Assembly: GCA_934101575.1 (NCBI GenBank)
Contig: CAKORJ010000003.1
Coordinates: 83,343 to 147,342, forward strand
Direction: 5' to 3'
Length of the DNA: 64,000 bases
Source: an uncultured Bacilli bacterium
GTDB taxonomy: Bacteria > Bacillota_I > Bacilli_A > RF39 > UBA660
Shown in pieces: positions 7,446-17,158 of this stretch; position 1 is the first letter of the stretch; the number at the start of each line of letters is the position of its first letter. The translations under genes and the position numbers were made by a program. The notes under the pieces are model-generated. The model did no database searches, was not told the origin of the DNA, and was given only the letters and a program-made list of their open reading frames with translations.

Positions 7446-9141
7446 TTTTTCTTACTAGTTCTTTTGTATCTATGTTTATTTGAAATAGTTTTTGTTGTCT
7501 AAATACTTCTTTGTTTATTATATCTATTAGACTTTTATTTGCTCTATATCTGTCTACATATACTTGTTTTTCTGTTTCATTGTCAAATAATATGTCTAAT
7601 AATAGTTCTAATCTTAGTTTTTCATTTATTTTTTTGCTTAATAGTTCTATTTCTAAATCTTTTTCTTTTGTTTGATTTAGTTCGTGTGATTTTTGTACTA
7701 TTTTTGCAAATAGTTTTATGTTTGCTAATAGTTCATTAAAATCTATTTCACCGTTTGGCATTCTAAATTCTATTGTTTCTTTATCTTTGCTGGTTATGTT
7801 TCTAAGATTTAATCCTTTGTATCTGGAGTCTGTTAATATGCTTAATGTTTCTGTTAATCCCTCTAGAGATTGATGTTCATGTATTATTTTACGATCAAAT
7901 GCTTTTATATATTCTTTTTTTACTTTTTGAGCATATTGTTCTATGCTTTTTCTTTTTTTTGTATTTTTTCTATCTGTTATCAAATATATTATGTTTTCAC
8001 AATTGCTATATAGATATAATAACATGAAATAGTCTTTTGGCTCTGTAAGATAACTTGCTCCGATATGAATGTGTCCGCCTGTTTGTTTTCCTGTTTTGAA
8101 ATTGCATTTTTGTAATATTTCACATACTGCTTTTAGTTCTTGTAAATCTTTTTTTGTGTAATGAATTACAGGAGATACTATTTCTATACCATTTTTTACA
8201 GTTATTTCTGGTTGTATTGTGTAATTTTTTAGCACTGTTCCTAAATATTTATAGTTATTTATGTCTTGATTCATAATTTCGAGTTCTGTTCCTATAGTTA
8301 TTCTTTCATCTATATTTGAACTTTTTATTTCCTCTTCATTTAATTCAGAAATGTAGTCACTGTAATATCTGTCTAGATTTGATCTATAAAAATATATTGC
8401 ATTTTTATTTCCTGTTGTTTCTAATAATTCTAGTTTTATGTCTTTATTTTTAACCTTTTTTATAATATTTTGTTTTAGTATGTCTGCTTTCATTTCTTTA
8501 AAAGTTTGTTTTATGTATTCAGTGTCTTCGGTTGCAAATATTAGTTGTGTTTTGTAATCTTTATATTTTTCATCTTTTATATATTCTTTTATTAAATCTT
8601 TATTTTTAAATGACATTATTATTGTTACTTGATCTTTTGTTTCAAAATAATCTAGAAATATTTCTTTTGTTTGATCACTTTCAAAAGATTTTACTATATC
8701 TATTGTATAACATTCTAGATTTGATATAGTTATTATTGATTTTAATAGCTTTATTTTTAGGGTTTCATCTTCTATTGTTGTTATTATTTTGGTATAAAAG
8801 TGAGGAGTTATAAAATTTTTGCATTCTTTTAGTATTTTTAATTTTTCTTTATCTGTTAGTAATGTTGATAATATATAGGCTTTGTGGGAATCTATTTTTA
8901 AGTGTTTTCTATTTTCTATTATATAGTCTATAATTTCGTTGTTATTTTTTGTTTTCTTTATATATTCTTTTAGACTGGTTGAGGATAGATGATGACAATA
9001 GATTTCTTTTTCTTTTTCATTTAGAAACATAAATATTTCATCTAGGGAATAAGTGTTTATTTTTTTTGTTATTACTTTTTTTCTTTCTTCTTGATTTATG
9101 CTTGTTTGTAGTGTTTTTATGTCTTCTTTTATGTTATCCAT
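7429..9141 (-). CDS. Amidoligase-family protein with long helical N-terminal region
   Basis: 570 residues. The C-terminal half carries the amidoligase (COOH-NH2 ligase) signatures: ITIGTELEIM near residue 282, GIEIVSPVI, and TGGHIHIGASYL near 352-363. TIEFRMPNGEID follows, with Arg and Asn as in the family. These enzymes form amide bonds using ATP and occur with peptide-modification or cell-wall systems. The first ~270 residues are Lys/Glu/Ile-rich with repeated LLK/KLEL-type helices, perhaps a HEAT-like scaffold. No peptide substrate or transporter is adjacent. It stands alone, minus strand, with an AGGAG site before the ATG. Confidence 0.7.
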   Translation of the reverse strand: MDNIKEDIKTLQTSINQEERKKVITKKINTYSLDEIFMFLNEKEKEIYCHHLSSTSLKEYIKKTKNNNEIIDYIIENRKHLKIDSHKAYILSTLLTDKEKLKILKECKNFITPHFYTKIITTIEDETLKIKLLKSIITISNLECYTIDIVKSFESDQTKEIFLDYFETKDQVTIIMSFKNKDLIKEYIKDEKYKDYKTQLIFATEDTEYIKQTFKEMKADILKQNIIKKVKNKDIKLELLETTGNKNAIYFYRSNLDRYYSDYISELNEEEIKSSNIDERITIGTELEIMNQDINNYKYLGTVLKNYTIQPEITVKNGIEIVSPVIHYTKKDLQELKAVCEILQKCNFKTGKQTGGHIHIGASYLTEPKDYFMLLYLYSNCENIIYLITDRKNTKKRKSIEQYAQKVKKEYIKAFDRKIIHEHQSLEGLTETLSILTDSRYKGLNLRNITSKDKETIEFRMPNGEIDFNELLANIKLFAKIVQKSHELNQTKEKDLEIELLSKKINEKLRLELLLDILFDNETEKQVYVDRYRANKSLIDIINKEVFRQQKLFQINIDTKELVRKRKKKG

Positions 9142-9251
9142 TTATATTACTCCTTTTGGTGTTAGATATTTTAACATACTTTTATTAAATATTCAATATT
9201 TATGTTTTCTTTTTTATTTTTTTAATTTATACTGATAATAGGTGGTGTGTT

Positions 9252-9719
9252 ATGAAGATATTTATGAATGAGAGTATTGATCGAAGTTTTTTACTGGCTT
9301 TTTTTGTCGTGTCTCTTTGTATTGGACTTCCTCTTGTTATTTGTTGTGGGTATAGGGCTTATGATTATTATTATAAGAGTTCTTATTTTATAGAGGTTAA
9401 TGGTGTTGTTAGCGGATATAGGTATGATGAGGTAAATAAGTATGATGATGTTGGGACTTATGCAGAGGTTATTGACTATGTTGTTGATGGCAGGACTTAT
9501 ACTATTGTTAATGATCTTTCTACTACTTATCCTATGAGTATTGGTACTAGTGTTTTGGTTAAGTATAATCCTGATGATTATTCTGATGCTATTATTGGAA
9601 GTGATTCTACTACTTTTATTGCTTTTGGAATAGGGGGTATACTTATACTTGTTGCTTCTTTTATTTCTTTGTTTTTTTATATTAAAGCTTATAGAAATAG
9701 AGATAAATTTTTTGATTAA
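9252..9719 (+). CDS. DUF3592-like membrane protein
   Basis: 155 residues with one membrane helix at each end (about 13-33 and 118-141). Between them is a beta-rich extracytoplasmic domain with GVVSGYRY, VVDGRTYTI, PMSIGTSVLVKYNPDD: the pattern of DUF3592 proteins, whose function is unknown. GGTGGTG stands 5 bases before the ATG. It is 26 bases upstream of the HD/P-loop gene and probably cotranscribed. Confidence 0.65.
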   Translation: MKIFMNESIDRSFLLAFFVVSLCIGLPLVICCGYRAYDYYYKSSYFIEVNGVVSGYRYDEVNKYDDVGTYAEVIDYVVDGRTYTIVNDLSTTYPMSIGTSVLVKYNPDDYSDAIIGSDSTTFIAFGIGGILILVASFISLFFYIKAYRNRDKFFD

Positions 9720-9745
9720 TATTTTATTTTAATGTGGAGGTGTTT

Positions 9746-11080
9746 ATGAATATAAAGGAAAAAGCTAAGAATTTTGCTATAAGGGCTCATGCTGGTCAAG
9801 TGAGAAAATCTGATCCGGGTAAACCTATGATTATTCATCCTATTAATGTTGGTAATATTTTGAATGAATATGGTTTTGATGATAATGTTATTTCTGCTGG
9901 ATATTTACATGATGTTGTAGAGGACACAAAATATAAGTTTTCTGATATTGTTGATAATTTTGGAGATGATATTGCTTCTTTGGTTGAAGGTGCTAGTGAA
10001 CCTGATAAAAGTTTATCTTGGGAGGAAAGAAAAGAACATACTATTTCTTCTATTAAAGAGCTTGATTTAAGACATAAGGCTATTATTTGTGCAGATAAGA
10101 TTAGCAATTTGGAAGATTTGCATATTCTTTTTGGTATTAGTGGTAAAAAAGATTTTAGTAAGTTTAAACGTGGTTTTGATAAGCAAAAATGGTATTATGA
10201 AGGAGTTTATTATAGTCTTATTTTAAATGAAGATGAATCTTTTCCTATGTTTGTTAGACTTAAAGAATTAATTGATTATGTTTTTAATGATAAGTGTGAT
10301 AATTTTATTAAAAATGAAATATTTAAAGATAATTCTTTGTATTATGATGAGCTTGTTAAGATTAATTTTAGAAATGATGAGATATTTAAACTTAATTCTG
10401 TTTTATGTAATAGGAGGCCTTTTGTTATTGAATTTACTGGTACTCCTAGGACTGGTAAGACTAGTTTGATTAATAATTTGTATGATTTTTTTAAGAAAAA
10501 GGGTTTTTCTGTTATAGTTTTGGAAGAATTTACTACATCTAAAAAATATAAGGAAGAGATATTTCCTTCTTTGAAGGGTAAGAGTAAGAAGATTATTAAT
10601 ACAGAGATACCTAAGTATGTATATGAGCAACTTAATGATGCTATGAGTGGTGATTATGAAATTATACTTGTTGATAGGTCTTTGTTTGATAGATTGATAT
10701 GGGCTGATAGATTATATTTGATGGATGGTTTTTCTTTGGATGAATATAATGATTATATGGATAAGTATATTTCTGTTATTAAGAATAATATTGATATTAT
10801 TATTGGTACTTATGTTGATAGTATTACTGCTCTTAAGAGAGATTATTTTGCTCATTTATCTCTTGGTAAGAGGAGTTTTCTAAATACTTCTAATATTGAT
10901 TCTTATAATAAATCTTTTTTTAGAATGAAGGATTTAGCTTTTCGTGAGAAGATTAATTTTTATGATTTTAATACTTTTAATAAGAGTATGAATGATGTTT
11001 CTTTTGAAGTTGTTAATGTTTTGCTTAGTCATATGAAAGAAACATATATTAAGAGAATTTTTGATGAATTTGATATGTAG
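9746..11080 (+). CDS. HD-domain phosphohydrolase fused to a P-loop kinase-like domain
   Basis: 444 residues. The N-terminal half is an HD domain like the SpoT/Mesh1 (p)ppGpp hydrolases: AIRAHAGQVRK (His15), IIHP (His31), AGYLHDVVEDT (His55-Asp56 and Glu59-Asp60), then ADKISNL. The C-terminal half starts with a Walker A loop GTPRTGKT (about 232-239). It continues with VDRSLFDRLIW, the DRS/lid pattern of deoxynucleoside/thymidylate-kinase-like NTPases. The combination suggests a two-step nucleotide enzyme or a nucleotide-alarm protein; the substrate is unknown. The ATG at 9746 (GGAGGTG site) replaces the GTG at 9734. Confidence 0.75.
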   Translation: MNIKEKAKNFAIRAHAGQVRKSDPGKPMIIHPINVGNILNEYGFDDNVISAGYLHDVVEDTKYKFSDIVDNFGDDIASLVEGASEPDKSLSWEERKEHTISSIKELDLRHKAIICADKISNLEDLHILFGISGKKDFSKFKRGFDKQKWYYEGVYYSLILNEDESFPMFVRLKELIDYVFNDKCDNFIKNEIFKDNSLYYDELVKINFRNDEIFKLNSVLCNRRPFVIEFTGTPRTGKTSLINNLYDFFKKKGFSVIVLEEFTTSKKYKEEIFPSLKGKSKKIINTEIPKYVYEQLNDAMSGDYEIILVDRSLFDRLIWADRLYLMDGFSLDEYNDYMDKYISVIKNNIDIIIGTYVDSITALKRDYFAHLSLGKRSFLNTSNIDSYNKSFFRMKDLAFREKINFYDFNTFNKSMNDVSFEVVNVLLSHMKETYIKRIFDEFDM

Positions 11081-11168
11081 TTTTACATATCTTTTATTTT
11101 GTCTTGATTTTTAGTTTTTTTTATAATATACTTAACGTGAAATAAATTTCATATTGAGGAGTGGTTTT

Positions 11169-11879
11169 ATGAAGGATTTTATTATATTTAATAATGTTAC
11201 TAAGAGTTATACTGTTGGTGATAATACTTTTAATGCTTTATCTAATGTTAGTTTTTCTATACCTAAGGGTGAATTTGTTGTTATTTTGGGTCCAAGTGGT
11301 GCTGGTAAGAGTACTTTGCTTAACTTGCTTGGTGGTATGGATAATGTAACTCATGGTGATATTATTATTGATGGTGTTAATATTTCTAAGTTTTCTGATA
11401 GTGAGATGACTGATTATAGGGCTTCTAATGTTGGTTTTATATTTCAGTTTTATAATATTTTGCCTACTCTTACTGTTCTTGAAAATGTTGGAATTGTTAA
11501 TGATATTGTTAAGAATACGAGGAATGCTAGGGATGTTTTGAAGGAAGTTGGACTTTCTAAGCATTTGAATAAGTTTCCTAATCAGTTATCGGGAGGAGAA
11601 CAGCAAAGGGTTTCTATAGCTCGTGCTATTGCTAAGAATCCTAAACTTTTGTTATGTGATGAACCTACTGGAGCTCTTGATTCTAAAACTGGAGTGGAAA
11701 TATTGAAACTACTTAAAAAGTGTTGTGATAGTAATAATGGTAATAATACAGTTATAATTGTTACTCATAATGTTTTAATTGCAGATATTGCTGATAGGGT
11801 TATAAGGATAAAAAATGGTTCTATTGATAGTGTTACTGTTAATGATAATCCTAAAGATATTGATGAGGTGGTTTGGTAA
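11169..11879 (+). CDS. ABC transporter ATP-binding protein (LolD/MacB-like)
   Basis: 236 residues, the ATPase partner of the FtsX-type permease that follows. Motifs in order: Walker A GPSGAGKST, Q-loop FQFYNILPTLTVLENV, signature LSGGEQQR, Walker B LLLCDEPTGALD, and H-loop VTHN. This subfamily powers extrusion or mechanotransmission of lipoproteins, peptides or antibiotics rather than import. The ATG at 11169 with TTGAGGAG upstream is chosen over an in-frame TTG at 11154. The stop codon overlaps the permease start by one base. Confidence 0.93.
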   Translation: MKDFIIFNNVTKSYTVGDNTFNALSNVSFSIPKGEFVVILGPSGAGKSTLLNLLGGMDNVTHGDIIIDGVNISKFSDSEMTDYRASNVGFIFQFYNILPTLTVLENVGIVNDIVKNTRNARDVLKEVGLSKHLNKFPNQLSGGEQQRVSIARAIAKNPKLLLCDEPTGALDSKTGVEILKLLKKCCDSNNGNNTVIIVTHNVLIADIADRVIRIKNGSIDSVTVNDNPKDIDEVVW

Positions 11880-14245
11880 TGCTTTTTAAGAAGTTAATAC
11901 GTGATTTAAGGGCTAACTTATCTCAATTTATTACTGTTTTTTTAATGGTGTTTCTTGGGGTATTTGTTTTTGCCGGTATTCATTCGTATATGGATGGAAT
12001 GAAGGCTTTTGGAGATAAGTATTATTCTGATAATAATTTGCCTGATCTTTGGATTTATGGGGAAAACTTTAGTTCTAAAGATCTTAAAAATATAAAAAAT
12101 ATAGATGGGGTTGCTGACGCGGAAAGAGTTTTGACTTTACCTACAGTATTAGATGGCTTTACTGATGTTGATGTTGAGGCTAACTTTATTGAATCTAATA
12201 ATATTTCAAAGATGAATATTGTTAAAGGAGATAAATTTGATAATGGTGAAGGTATTTGGATTGATAGTTATCTTGCTGATAATTTAGGTCTTGATGTTGG
12301 GGATACTATTACTTTATCTTATGGGAAGTATAAAATAAAAGAGAAGATTGTTGCTACTGTTAATACTCCGGATCATATTTATTCTGTTAAAGACGATACT
12401 GAGCTTTATCCTGATCATAATAAATATGGATATGCTTATTTATCTATAAAGAGTTTTCCTGATGCTTATATATACGATAATTTAGAGAAGGAGTATGGTG
12501 TTGCAAGAAATAATATTTCTTCTGTTATGCCTGATTTTTCTATTTCTGATTATTATGTTTTTAACTCTGTACTTGTTGATGTTTCTTCTTCTAGTAGTGT
12601 TTCATATGTTAAGAGTGAAATTAATGATAATATAAAGAGTGGTGTTGCTGCTTATGATAGAGATTCTAATGCTTCTTATGCTACTTATAAGTCTGAGATA
12701 GAAGGGGGAAATACTTATTCTGGAGTATTTACTGTTTTATTCCTTTTTATAGCTGTTTTATCTGTTGTTACTACTATGAATCGTTTTGTCAAAAAGGAAA
12801 GAACTCAAGTTGGAACTTTGAAGGCATTGGGATTTAAGAATAGAAGAATTATTTGTCATTATGTTAGTTATGGATTTCTTGTTAGCCTTTTTGCTTCTTT
12901 GTTGGCACTTGCTGTAGGACCTTTTGTGTTAGGAAACTTTTTCCTTGATGCACTCAGTAAATATTATGAAATACCTTTTGTTGATATAGTTATATCTCCT
13001 AGTGTGTTTATTCTTGCTTTTTCTGTTGTGCTTATTGTTACATTTGTTACGTATTTATCTTGTATAAGAATTTTAAAGGAACCTGCTAGTGAGGCTTTGA
13101 GAATTAGCATTCCTAATGTTAAAAATAAAAAATTTAGTTTGACTACTAAGGGTATTTTTAAGAATGCTTCGATGAGTACTAAATGGAATTTAAGAGATAT
13201 TGCCAGGAATAAGGGTCGCGCGATTATGGCTATTGTGGGTATAACTGGTTCTTGTATGCTTCTTGTGTGTGCTTTTGGTATGCTTGATAGTATGAATTCT
13301 TATTTAGATTGGCAATTTAATAAACTTTCTAAGTTTTCTTATAAGATTTCTTTAAATAATGATTATAGTGTTTCTCAATTTGAAAAGTTAAAAAAAGATT
13401 ATGGGGATTCTACTAGTGAGAGCCTTGGTGTTGAGATTAAAACTTCTGGTGATAATAAAGTTACTAGTTTAACTGTTAATGATGCTAAAGACCACTTAAA
13501 ATATACTGATCATGATTTAAATTATATTGATTTATCTGATGATGGGGTTTATGTATCTGAGAAACTTGCGGATATTTTGAATATATCTCGTGGTGATAAT
13601 ATATCTTTTCATATATTTGGTAATTCTAAATGGTATAATGCTAAGGTTATTGGTTTTAATAGAGATCCTCAAAATCAACAAATTAATTGTACTAGAAGTT
13701 TTTATGAGAGTTTAGGACTTGATTATAGGGCTGATGCTATTTACACTAATAGTGATCTTAGTGGTGTTAAGAGTCTTGATGGTGCTAGTTCTATACAGAG
13801 TATTGATTCTTTAAAAAATGGTATGAATAGTATGCTTGATACTACTAAATCTATGATTTCTCTTTTAATTGTTGTTTCTTGTTTACTTGGAGTAGTTATC
13901 ATTTATAATTTGGGAGTGTTATCTTTTTCTGAGAAACAATATCAATTTGCTACTCTTAAGGTATTAGGTTTTAAGAATAGGCAAATCAAGAATATATTTA
14001 TTAAACAGAACATGTGGCTTACTGTTATTGCTATAATTATTGGACTTCCTCTTGGATATTATTTAACTGATTTTATATTTGTTTATTCTTTAGGAGATAA
14101 TTATGATTTTAGTGCTAATATAAGACTTCTTTCATATTTATATTCTGTTATAGGTATTTTGATTGTTTCTATAGGTGTTAATTTATTCCTTGCAAGAAAG
14201 GTTAATTCTATAGATATGGTTTCTAGTCTTAAGGCTAATGAATAG
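11879..14245 (+). CDS. FtsX-like ABC transporter permease
   Basis: 788 residues of the MacB/FtsX permease type with two FtsX domains. An N-terminal helix (about 15-35) is followed by a large extracytoplasmic domain. A first three-helix block starts near residue 283 (VLFLFIAVLSVVTTMNRF, then TLKALGFKNRRI). A second block starts near 658, with the matching TLKVLGFKNRQI. GAGGTG 8 bases upstream fixes the ATG at 11879, inside the preceding stop (TAATG). It is followed 11 bases later by a TetR-type gene, so a drug- or envelope-stress-responsive exporter under local control is likely. Confidence 0.92.
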   Translation: MLFKKLIRDLRANLSQFITVFLMVFLGVFVFAGIHSYMDGMKAFGDKYYSDNNLPDLWIYGENFSSKDLKNIKNIDGVADAERVLTLPTVLDGFTDVDVEANFIESNNISKMNIVKGDKFDNGEGIWIDSYLADNLGLDVGDTITLSYGKYKIKEKIVATVNTPDHIYSVKDDTELYPDHNKYGYAYLSIKSFPDAYIYDNLEKEYGVARNNISSVMPDFSISDYYVFNSVLVDVSSSSSVSYVKSEINDNIKSGVAAYDRDSNASYATYKSEIEGGNTYSGVFTVLFLFIAVLSVVTTMNRFVKKERTQVGTLKALGFKNRRIICHYVSYGFLVSLFASLLALAVGPFVLGNFFLDALSKYYEIPFVDIVISPSVFILAFSVVLIVTFVTYLSCIRILKEPASEALRISIPNVKNKKFSLTTKGIFKNASMSTKWNLRDIARNKGRAIMAIVGITGSCMLLVCAFGMLDSMNSYLDWQFNKLSKFSYKISLNNDYSVSQFEKLKKDYGDSTSESLGVEIKTSGDNKVTSLTVNDAKDHLKYTDHDLNYIDLSDDGVYVSEKLADILNISRGDNISFHIFGNSKWYNAKVIGFNRDPQNQQINCTRSFYESLGLDYRADAIYTNSDLSGVKSLDGASSIQSIDSLKNGMNSMLDTTKSMISLLIVVSCLLGVVIIYNLGVLSFSEKQYQFATLKVLGFKNRQIKNIFIKQNMWLTVIAIIIGLPLGYYLTDFIFVYSLGDNYDFSANIRLLSYLYSVIGILIVSIGVNLFLARKVNSIDMVSSLKANE

Positions 14246-14256
14246 AGGTGTTTTGT

Positions 14257-14850
14257 ATGGGTGTTCGTGAACCTATTAAGAAGAGTTCTATTGAAAAGAA
14301 GAATAGGATTATTAAAATGGGCTTTGAGCTTATGTGTGATAAGGGATATTATAATGTAACTTGTGTAGATATTGCGAGATATGCTGGTGTTTCTACTGGT
14401 ATAATATATCAATATTTTAATGATAAGAGAGATATCTTTTTAGCGGGAGTTAGGAATTATTCTAATAGTGTTATGTTTCCTATGAATGAGGTTTTGGATA
14501 CTGTTTGTTTTGATGTATCTAAGATTGATGATTTTATTTCTTTGATGATTGATAGGTTTATTATGAGTAAGAGTGCTCATGCTCAGCTTAGTGCTATGAG
14601 TTGTTTGGATAATGATGTTGCAAATGTTTTTCATGAAAATGAAATGATTATGACTGATAAAATAGTTAGTATTTTAGAAAATAATAATATTGAAATAGAT
14701 AATTCTAGAGAGAAGATTCATATTATTATTGGTCTTATTGATAATCTTTGTCATGAGGTTGTTTATCATAAACATGATAATTTGAACTATGATTTAATGA
14801 AGAAAGAAGTTGTTTCTTTATGTGTTTCTATTTTTAAGAAAAAAGTTTAA
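14257..14850 (+). CDS. TetR/AcrR-family transcriptional regulator
   Basis: 197 residues. The N-terminal helix-turn-helix is classic TetR: RIIKMGFELMCDKGYYNVTCVDIARYAGVSTGIIYQYFNDKRDIFLAGV (about 15-65). The C-terminal ligand domain is variable and all helical. It lies 11 bases after the ABC permease gene in the same operon, so it probably represses this transporter unit in response to a transported compound. The AGAGGTG site fixes the ATG at 14257 rather than the GTG at 14248. A strong terminator follows immediately. Confidence 0.9.
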   Translation: MGVREPIKKSSIEKKNRIIKMGFELMCDKGYYNVTCVDIARYAGVSTGIIYQYFNDKRDIFLAGVRNYSNSVMFPMNEVLDTVCFDVSKIDDFISLMIDRFIMSKSAHAQLSAMSCLDNDVANVFHENEMIMTDKIVSILENNNIEIDNSREKIHIIIGLIDNLCHEVVYHKHDNLNYDLMKKEVVSLCVSIFKKKV

Positions 14851-14886
14851 AAACTGTGTATTTTAATGTTTTTAAACTTTTTTCTT
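14838..14886. terminator. Strong bidirectional terminator after the ABC/TetR operon
   Basis: A 17-bp stem with arms at 14838-14854 and 14868-14884, A-rich on one arm and T-rich on the other, overlapping the TetR stop codon. Confidence 0.75.
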
Positions 14887-14997
14887 TATAATTATTATTT
14901 TTATATATATGATTATTGTGTTTTGTGATGTTCATTTCTTTTAATTATTGAAAAGTGCTATTTTACAGAGTTTTTTCTATGTGTTATATTGTTTTTG

Positions 14998-15029
14998 GAA
15001 ACACAGTTTATTGGTTTTCTGTGTTTCTG
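14998..15029. other. Isolated inverted repeat
   Basis: GAAACACAG and CTGTGTTTC flank a 12-base loop in the 344-base gap between the TetR and arylsulfotransferase-like genes. No T-run follows on either strand, so it is not a standard terminator. I see no gene in it. Confidence 0.4.
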
Positions 15030-15059
15030 ATTCACTCCATATTTTTAAAGCGTTGCACA

Positions 15060-15111
15060 TAAAAAAATCCCAGTTTTTCCTGGGATTTTGTGCGTCATAA
15101 ATCCTTATGAC
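15060..15111 (-). ncRNA. Possible very short RNA (hairpin plus terminator)
   Basis: On the minus strand, TTGCAT (15147-15142), an 18-base gap and TATAAT (15123-15118) precede hairpin GTCATAA/TTATGAC (15111-15094). A terminator follows, ATCCCAG/CTGGGAT with seven U (about 15088-15060). Nothing on the minus strand upstream needs this terminator, so a ~50-base independent transcript is the simplest reading. It could instead be only a terminator. Confidence 0.4.
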
Positions 15112-15194
15112 ATTATTATTATATTCTTTGTTATAGTTTTTATGCAAAGTTTTATAAAATTTGTTATAATGTTTTTATAAGGAGGCTATTTTTT

Positions 15195-17147
15195 ATGAGA
15201 TTTGATAAGAGAAAATTAATTAGTTTTTGTGTTATTATGCTTGTTTGTTTATTTTTTGTATTATTTTTAATTTTTAATAATATGTCGAGTAATAACAATC
15301 TTTTAAAGACTAGTGATAGTTTGGTTACACTTCAGTATGAAAAGGAAAGATCTTTTAAGAGTGGTGGTTATACTATTGATAAACCTAATGTTATTGTTAA
15401 TCCTTATGGTAATTCTCCTCTTAGTGCTTTGGTTATTTTTGAGACTAAGGATAAGGTTAAGTCTAAAGTTACTATTGTTGGGGAGGATTCTTTGTCTACT
15501 TTTAGTCATGAGTTTAAGAGTTCTACTGTTCATTATTTACCTATATATGGACTTTATGCTGGTAAGAAGAATAAGATTATTATAGAGTGTGGTTCTTTTT
15601 CTAAGACTTTGTATATTAAAACTTCTAAGCTTCCGGATGATTTTGTTTTACCTACTAGTGTTTCTGGTGATAAGTCTAAGCTTTCTAATGATTTATACTT
15701 TTTTACTCCTTCTAGCGGGGGATATACTTGTGCTTATGATGTGAATGGTGATGTTCGTTGGTATTTGACTCAGGAAGCTATTTGGGATAATACTAGACTT
15801 AAGAATGGGCATATGCTTGTTAGTACTGAAAGGCTTATTAATAATCCTTATTATATGACTGGTTTATATGAGATTGATATGCTTGGAAAGATTTATAATG
15901 AATATAGTTTACCGGGAGGATATCATCATGACTATTTTGAACTTCCTAGTGGCAATTTACTTGTTGCTTCAAATAATTTTGGTAATAGTGATGGTACTGT
16001 GGAGGATTATGTTGTAGAGCTTGATAGGCAAACTGGTAGAATAGTTAAAACTTTTGATATTAAAGATATTATACCTATGGATGATGGTAAGAGTGAAAAC
16101 TGGACTAGTTATGATTTCTTTCATAATAATTCTGTTTGGTATGATGAAAAGACTAACTCTATTACTTTATCTGGAAGACATCAAGATGCTGTTATTAATA
16201 TTGATTATAAGACTAAGAAGCTTAACTGGATTATTGGGGATTCTACTAATTGGAGCAAGAAATATAAGAAGTACTTTTTTAAACCAGTTGGTGATAATTT
16301 TGAATGGCAATGGAGTCAACATGCTGCGATGATTACTCCGGATGGATATGTTTTTCTTTTTGATAATGGTAATAACAAATCTAAGATAAAAAAAGATTAT
16401 GTAAGTGCTAGTAATAGTTATTCTAGAGGAGTTATGTATAAAATAGATACTGATAAAATGACTATAGAACAAGTATTTGAGTATGGTAAAGAAAGGGGAA
16501 ATAGTTTTTATTCTCCATATATTTCTGATGTTGATTATTTAGCTAAAGATCATTATATAGTTCATTCTGGAGGAATTGTTTATGTTGATGGAAAGAATTC
16601 TAATTATCCGGCTGGTCTTACTGATGGGGATGTTTCTTTAGTTTCTGATACTGTGGAAGTACTTAATGATAAGGTTATTTTTGAGATTAAGCTTCCTACT
16701 AATAATTATAGAGTAGAGAAGATGAGTGTTTATTCTAATGACGAATTCTCACTTGGTATGGCTTCTAGACTTGGTAATCTTGGAGTTACTTCTAAGAAGG
16801 TTAAATATGGGTTTATCCTTAATTCAAGTGATATAGATAATGAATATAAGAAACATAATATTAAGTTAGAAAAAGAAGAAGATAGATTTGTTTTTAGTGG
16901 AACATTTAAGAAAAGTGATGATGTTAGTGTTATTTTATATAATAAAGCTATGATTAATACTTATAAGGTTCCTGTTAGTAAAAGATCTTATACTGCGCTT
17001 TGTGTTGATCTTTGGACTAAGGAAGAAAAAAAGAATGGTATTAGTGTTACTAAGTATATAAATGGTGTGGGTCTTAAAGGAAAGTATTCTGTTTATATTA
17101 AGATAAATGGTACTGTTTATAATACTTCTAAATATATATTATTTTAG
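15195..17147 (+). CDS. Membrane-anchored arylsulfotransferase-like (ASST) protein
   Basis: 650 residues with an N-terminal membrane helix (about 8-30) and an ASST-type beta-propeller. Recognisable blocks are SGGYTCAYDVNGDVRWYL, GHMLVST, LPGGYHHDYFELPSGNLLVAS (paired His), DFFHNNSVWYD, LSGRHQDAVINIDYKT and WQWSQHAAMITPDGYVFLFDNG. The recurring His and Arg positions match those used by PAPS-independent aryl-sulfate sulfotransferases, which move sulfate between phenols. Many Bacillota homologues may have other roles. It has its own TATAAT (near 15164) and an AAGGAGG site. Confidence 0.75.
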   Translation: MRFDKRKLISFCVIMLVCLFFVLFLIFNNMSSNNNLLKTSDSLVTLQYEKERSFKSGGYTIDKPNVIVNPYGNSPLSALVIFETKDKVKSKVTIVGEDSLSTFSHEFKSSTVHYLPIYGLYAGKKNKIIIECGSFSKTLYIKTSKLPDDFVLPTSVSGDKSKLSNDLYFFTPSSGGYTCAYDVNGDVRWYLTQEAIWDNTRLKNGHMLVSTERLINNPYYMTGLYEIDMLGKIYNEYSLPGGYHHDYFELPSGNLLVASNNFGNSDGTVEDYVVELDRQTGRIVKTFDIKDIIPMDDGKSENWTSYDFFHNNSVWYDEKTNSITLSGRHQDAVINIDYKTKKLNWIIGDSTNWSKKYKKYFFKPVGDNFEWQWSQHAAMITPDGYVFLFDNGNNKSKIKKDYVSASNSYSRGVMYKIDTDKMTIEQVFEYGKERGNSFYSPYISDVDYLAKDHYIVHSGGIVYVDGKNSNYPAGLTDGDVSLVSDTVEVLNDKVIFEIKLPTNNYRVEKMSVYSNDEFSLGMASRLGNLGVTSKKVKYGFILNSSDIDNEYKKHNIKLEKEEDRFVFSGTFKKSDDVSVILYNKAMINTYKVPVSKRSYTALCVDLWTKEEKKNGISVTKYINGVGLKGKYSVYIKINGTVYNTSKYILF

Positions 17148-17158
17148 GATGTTGTTTT

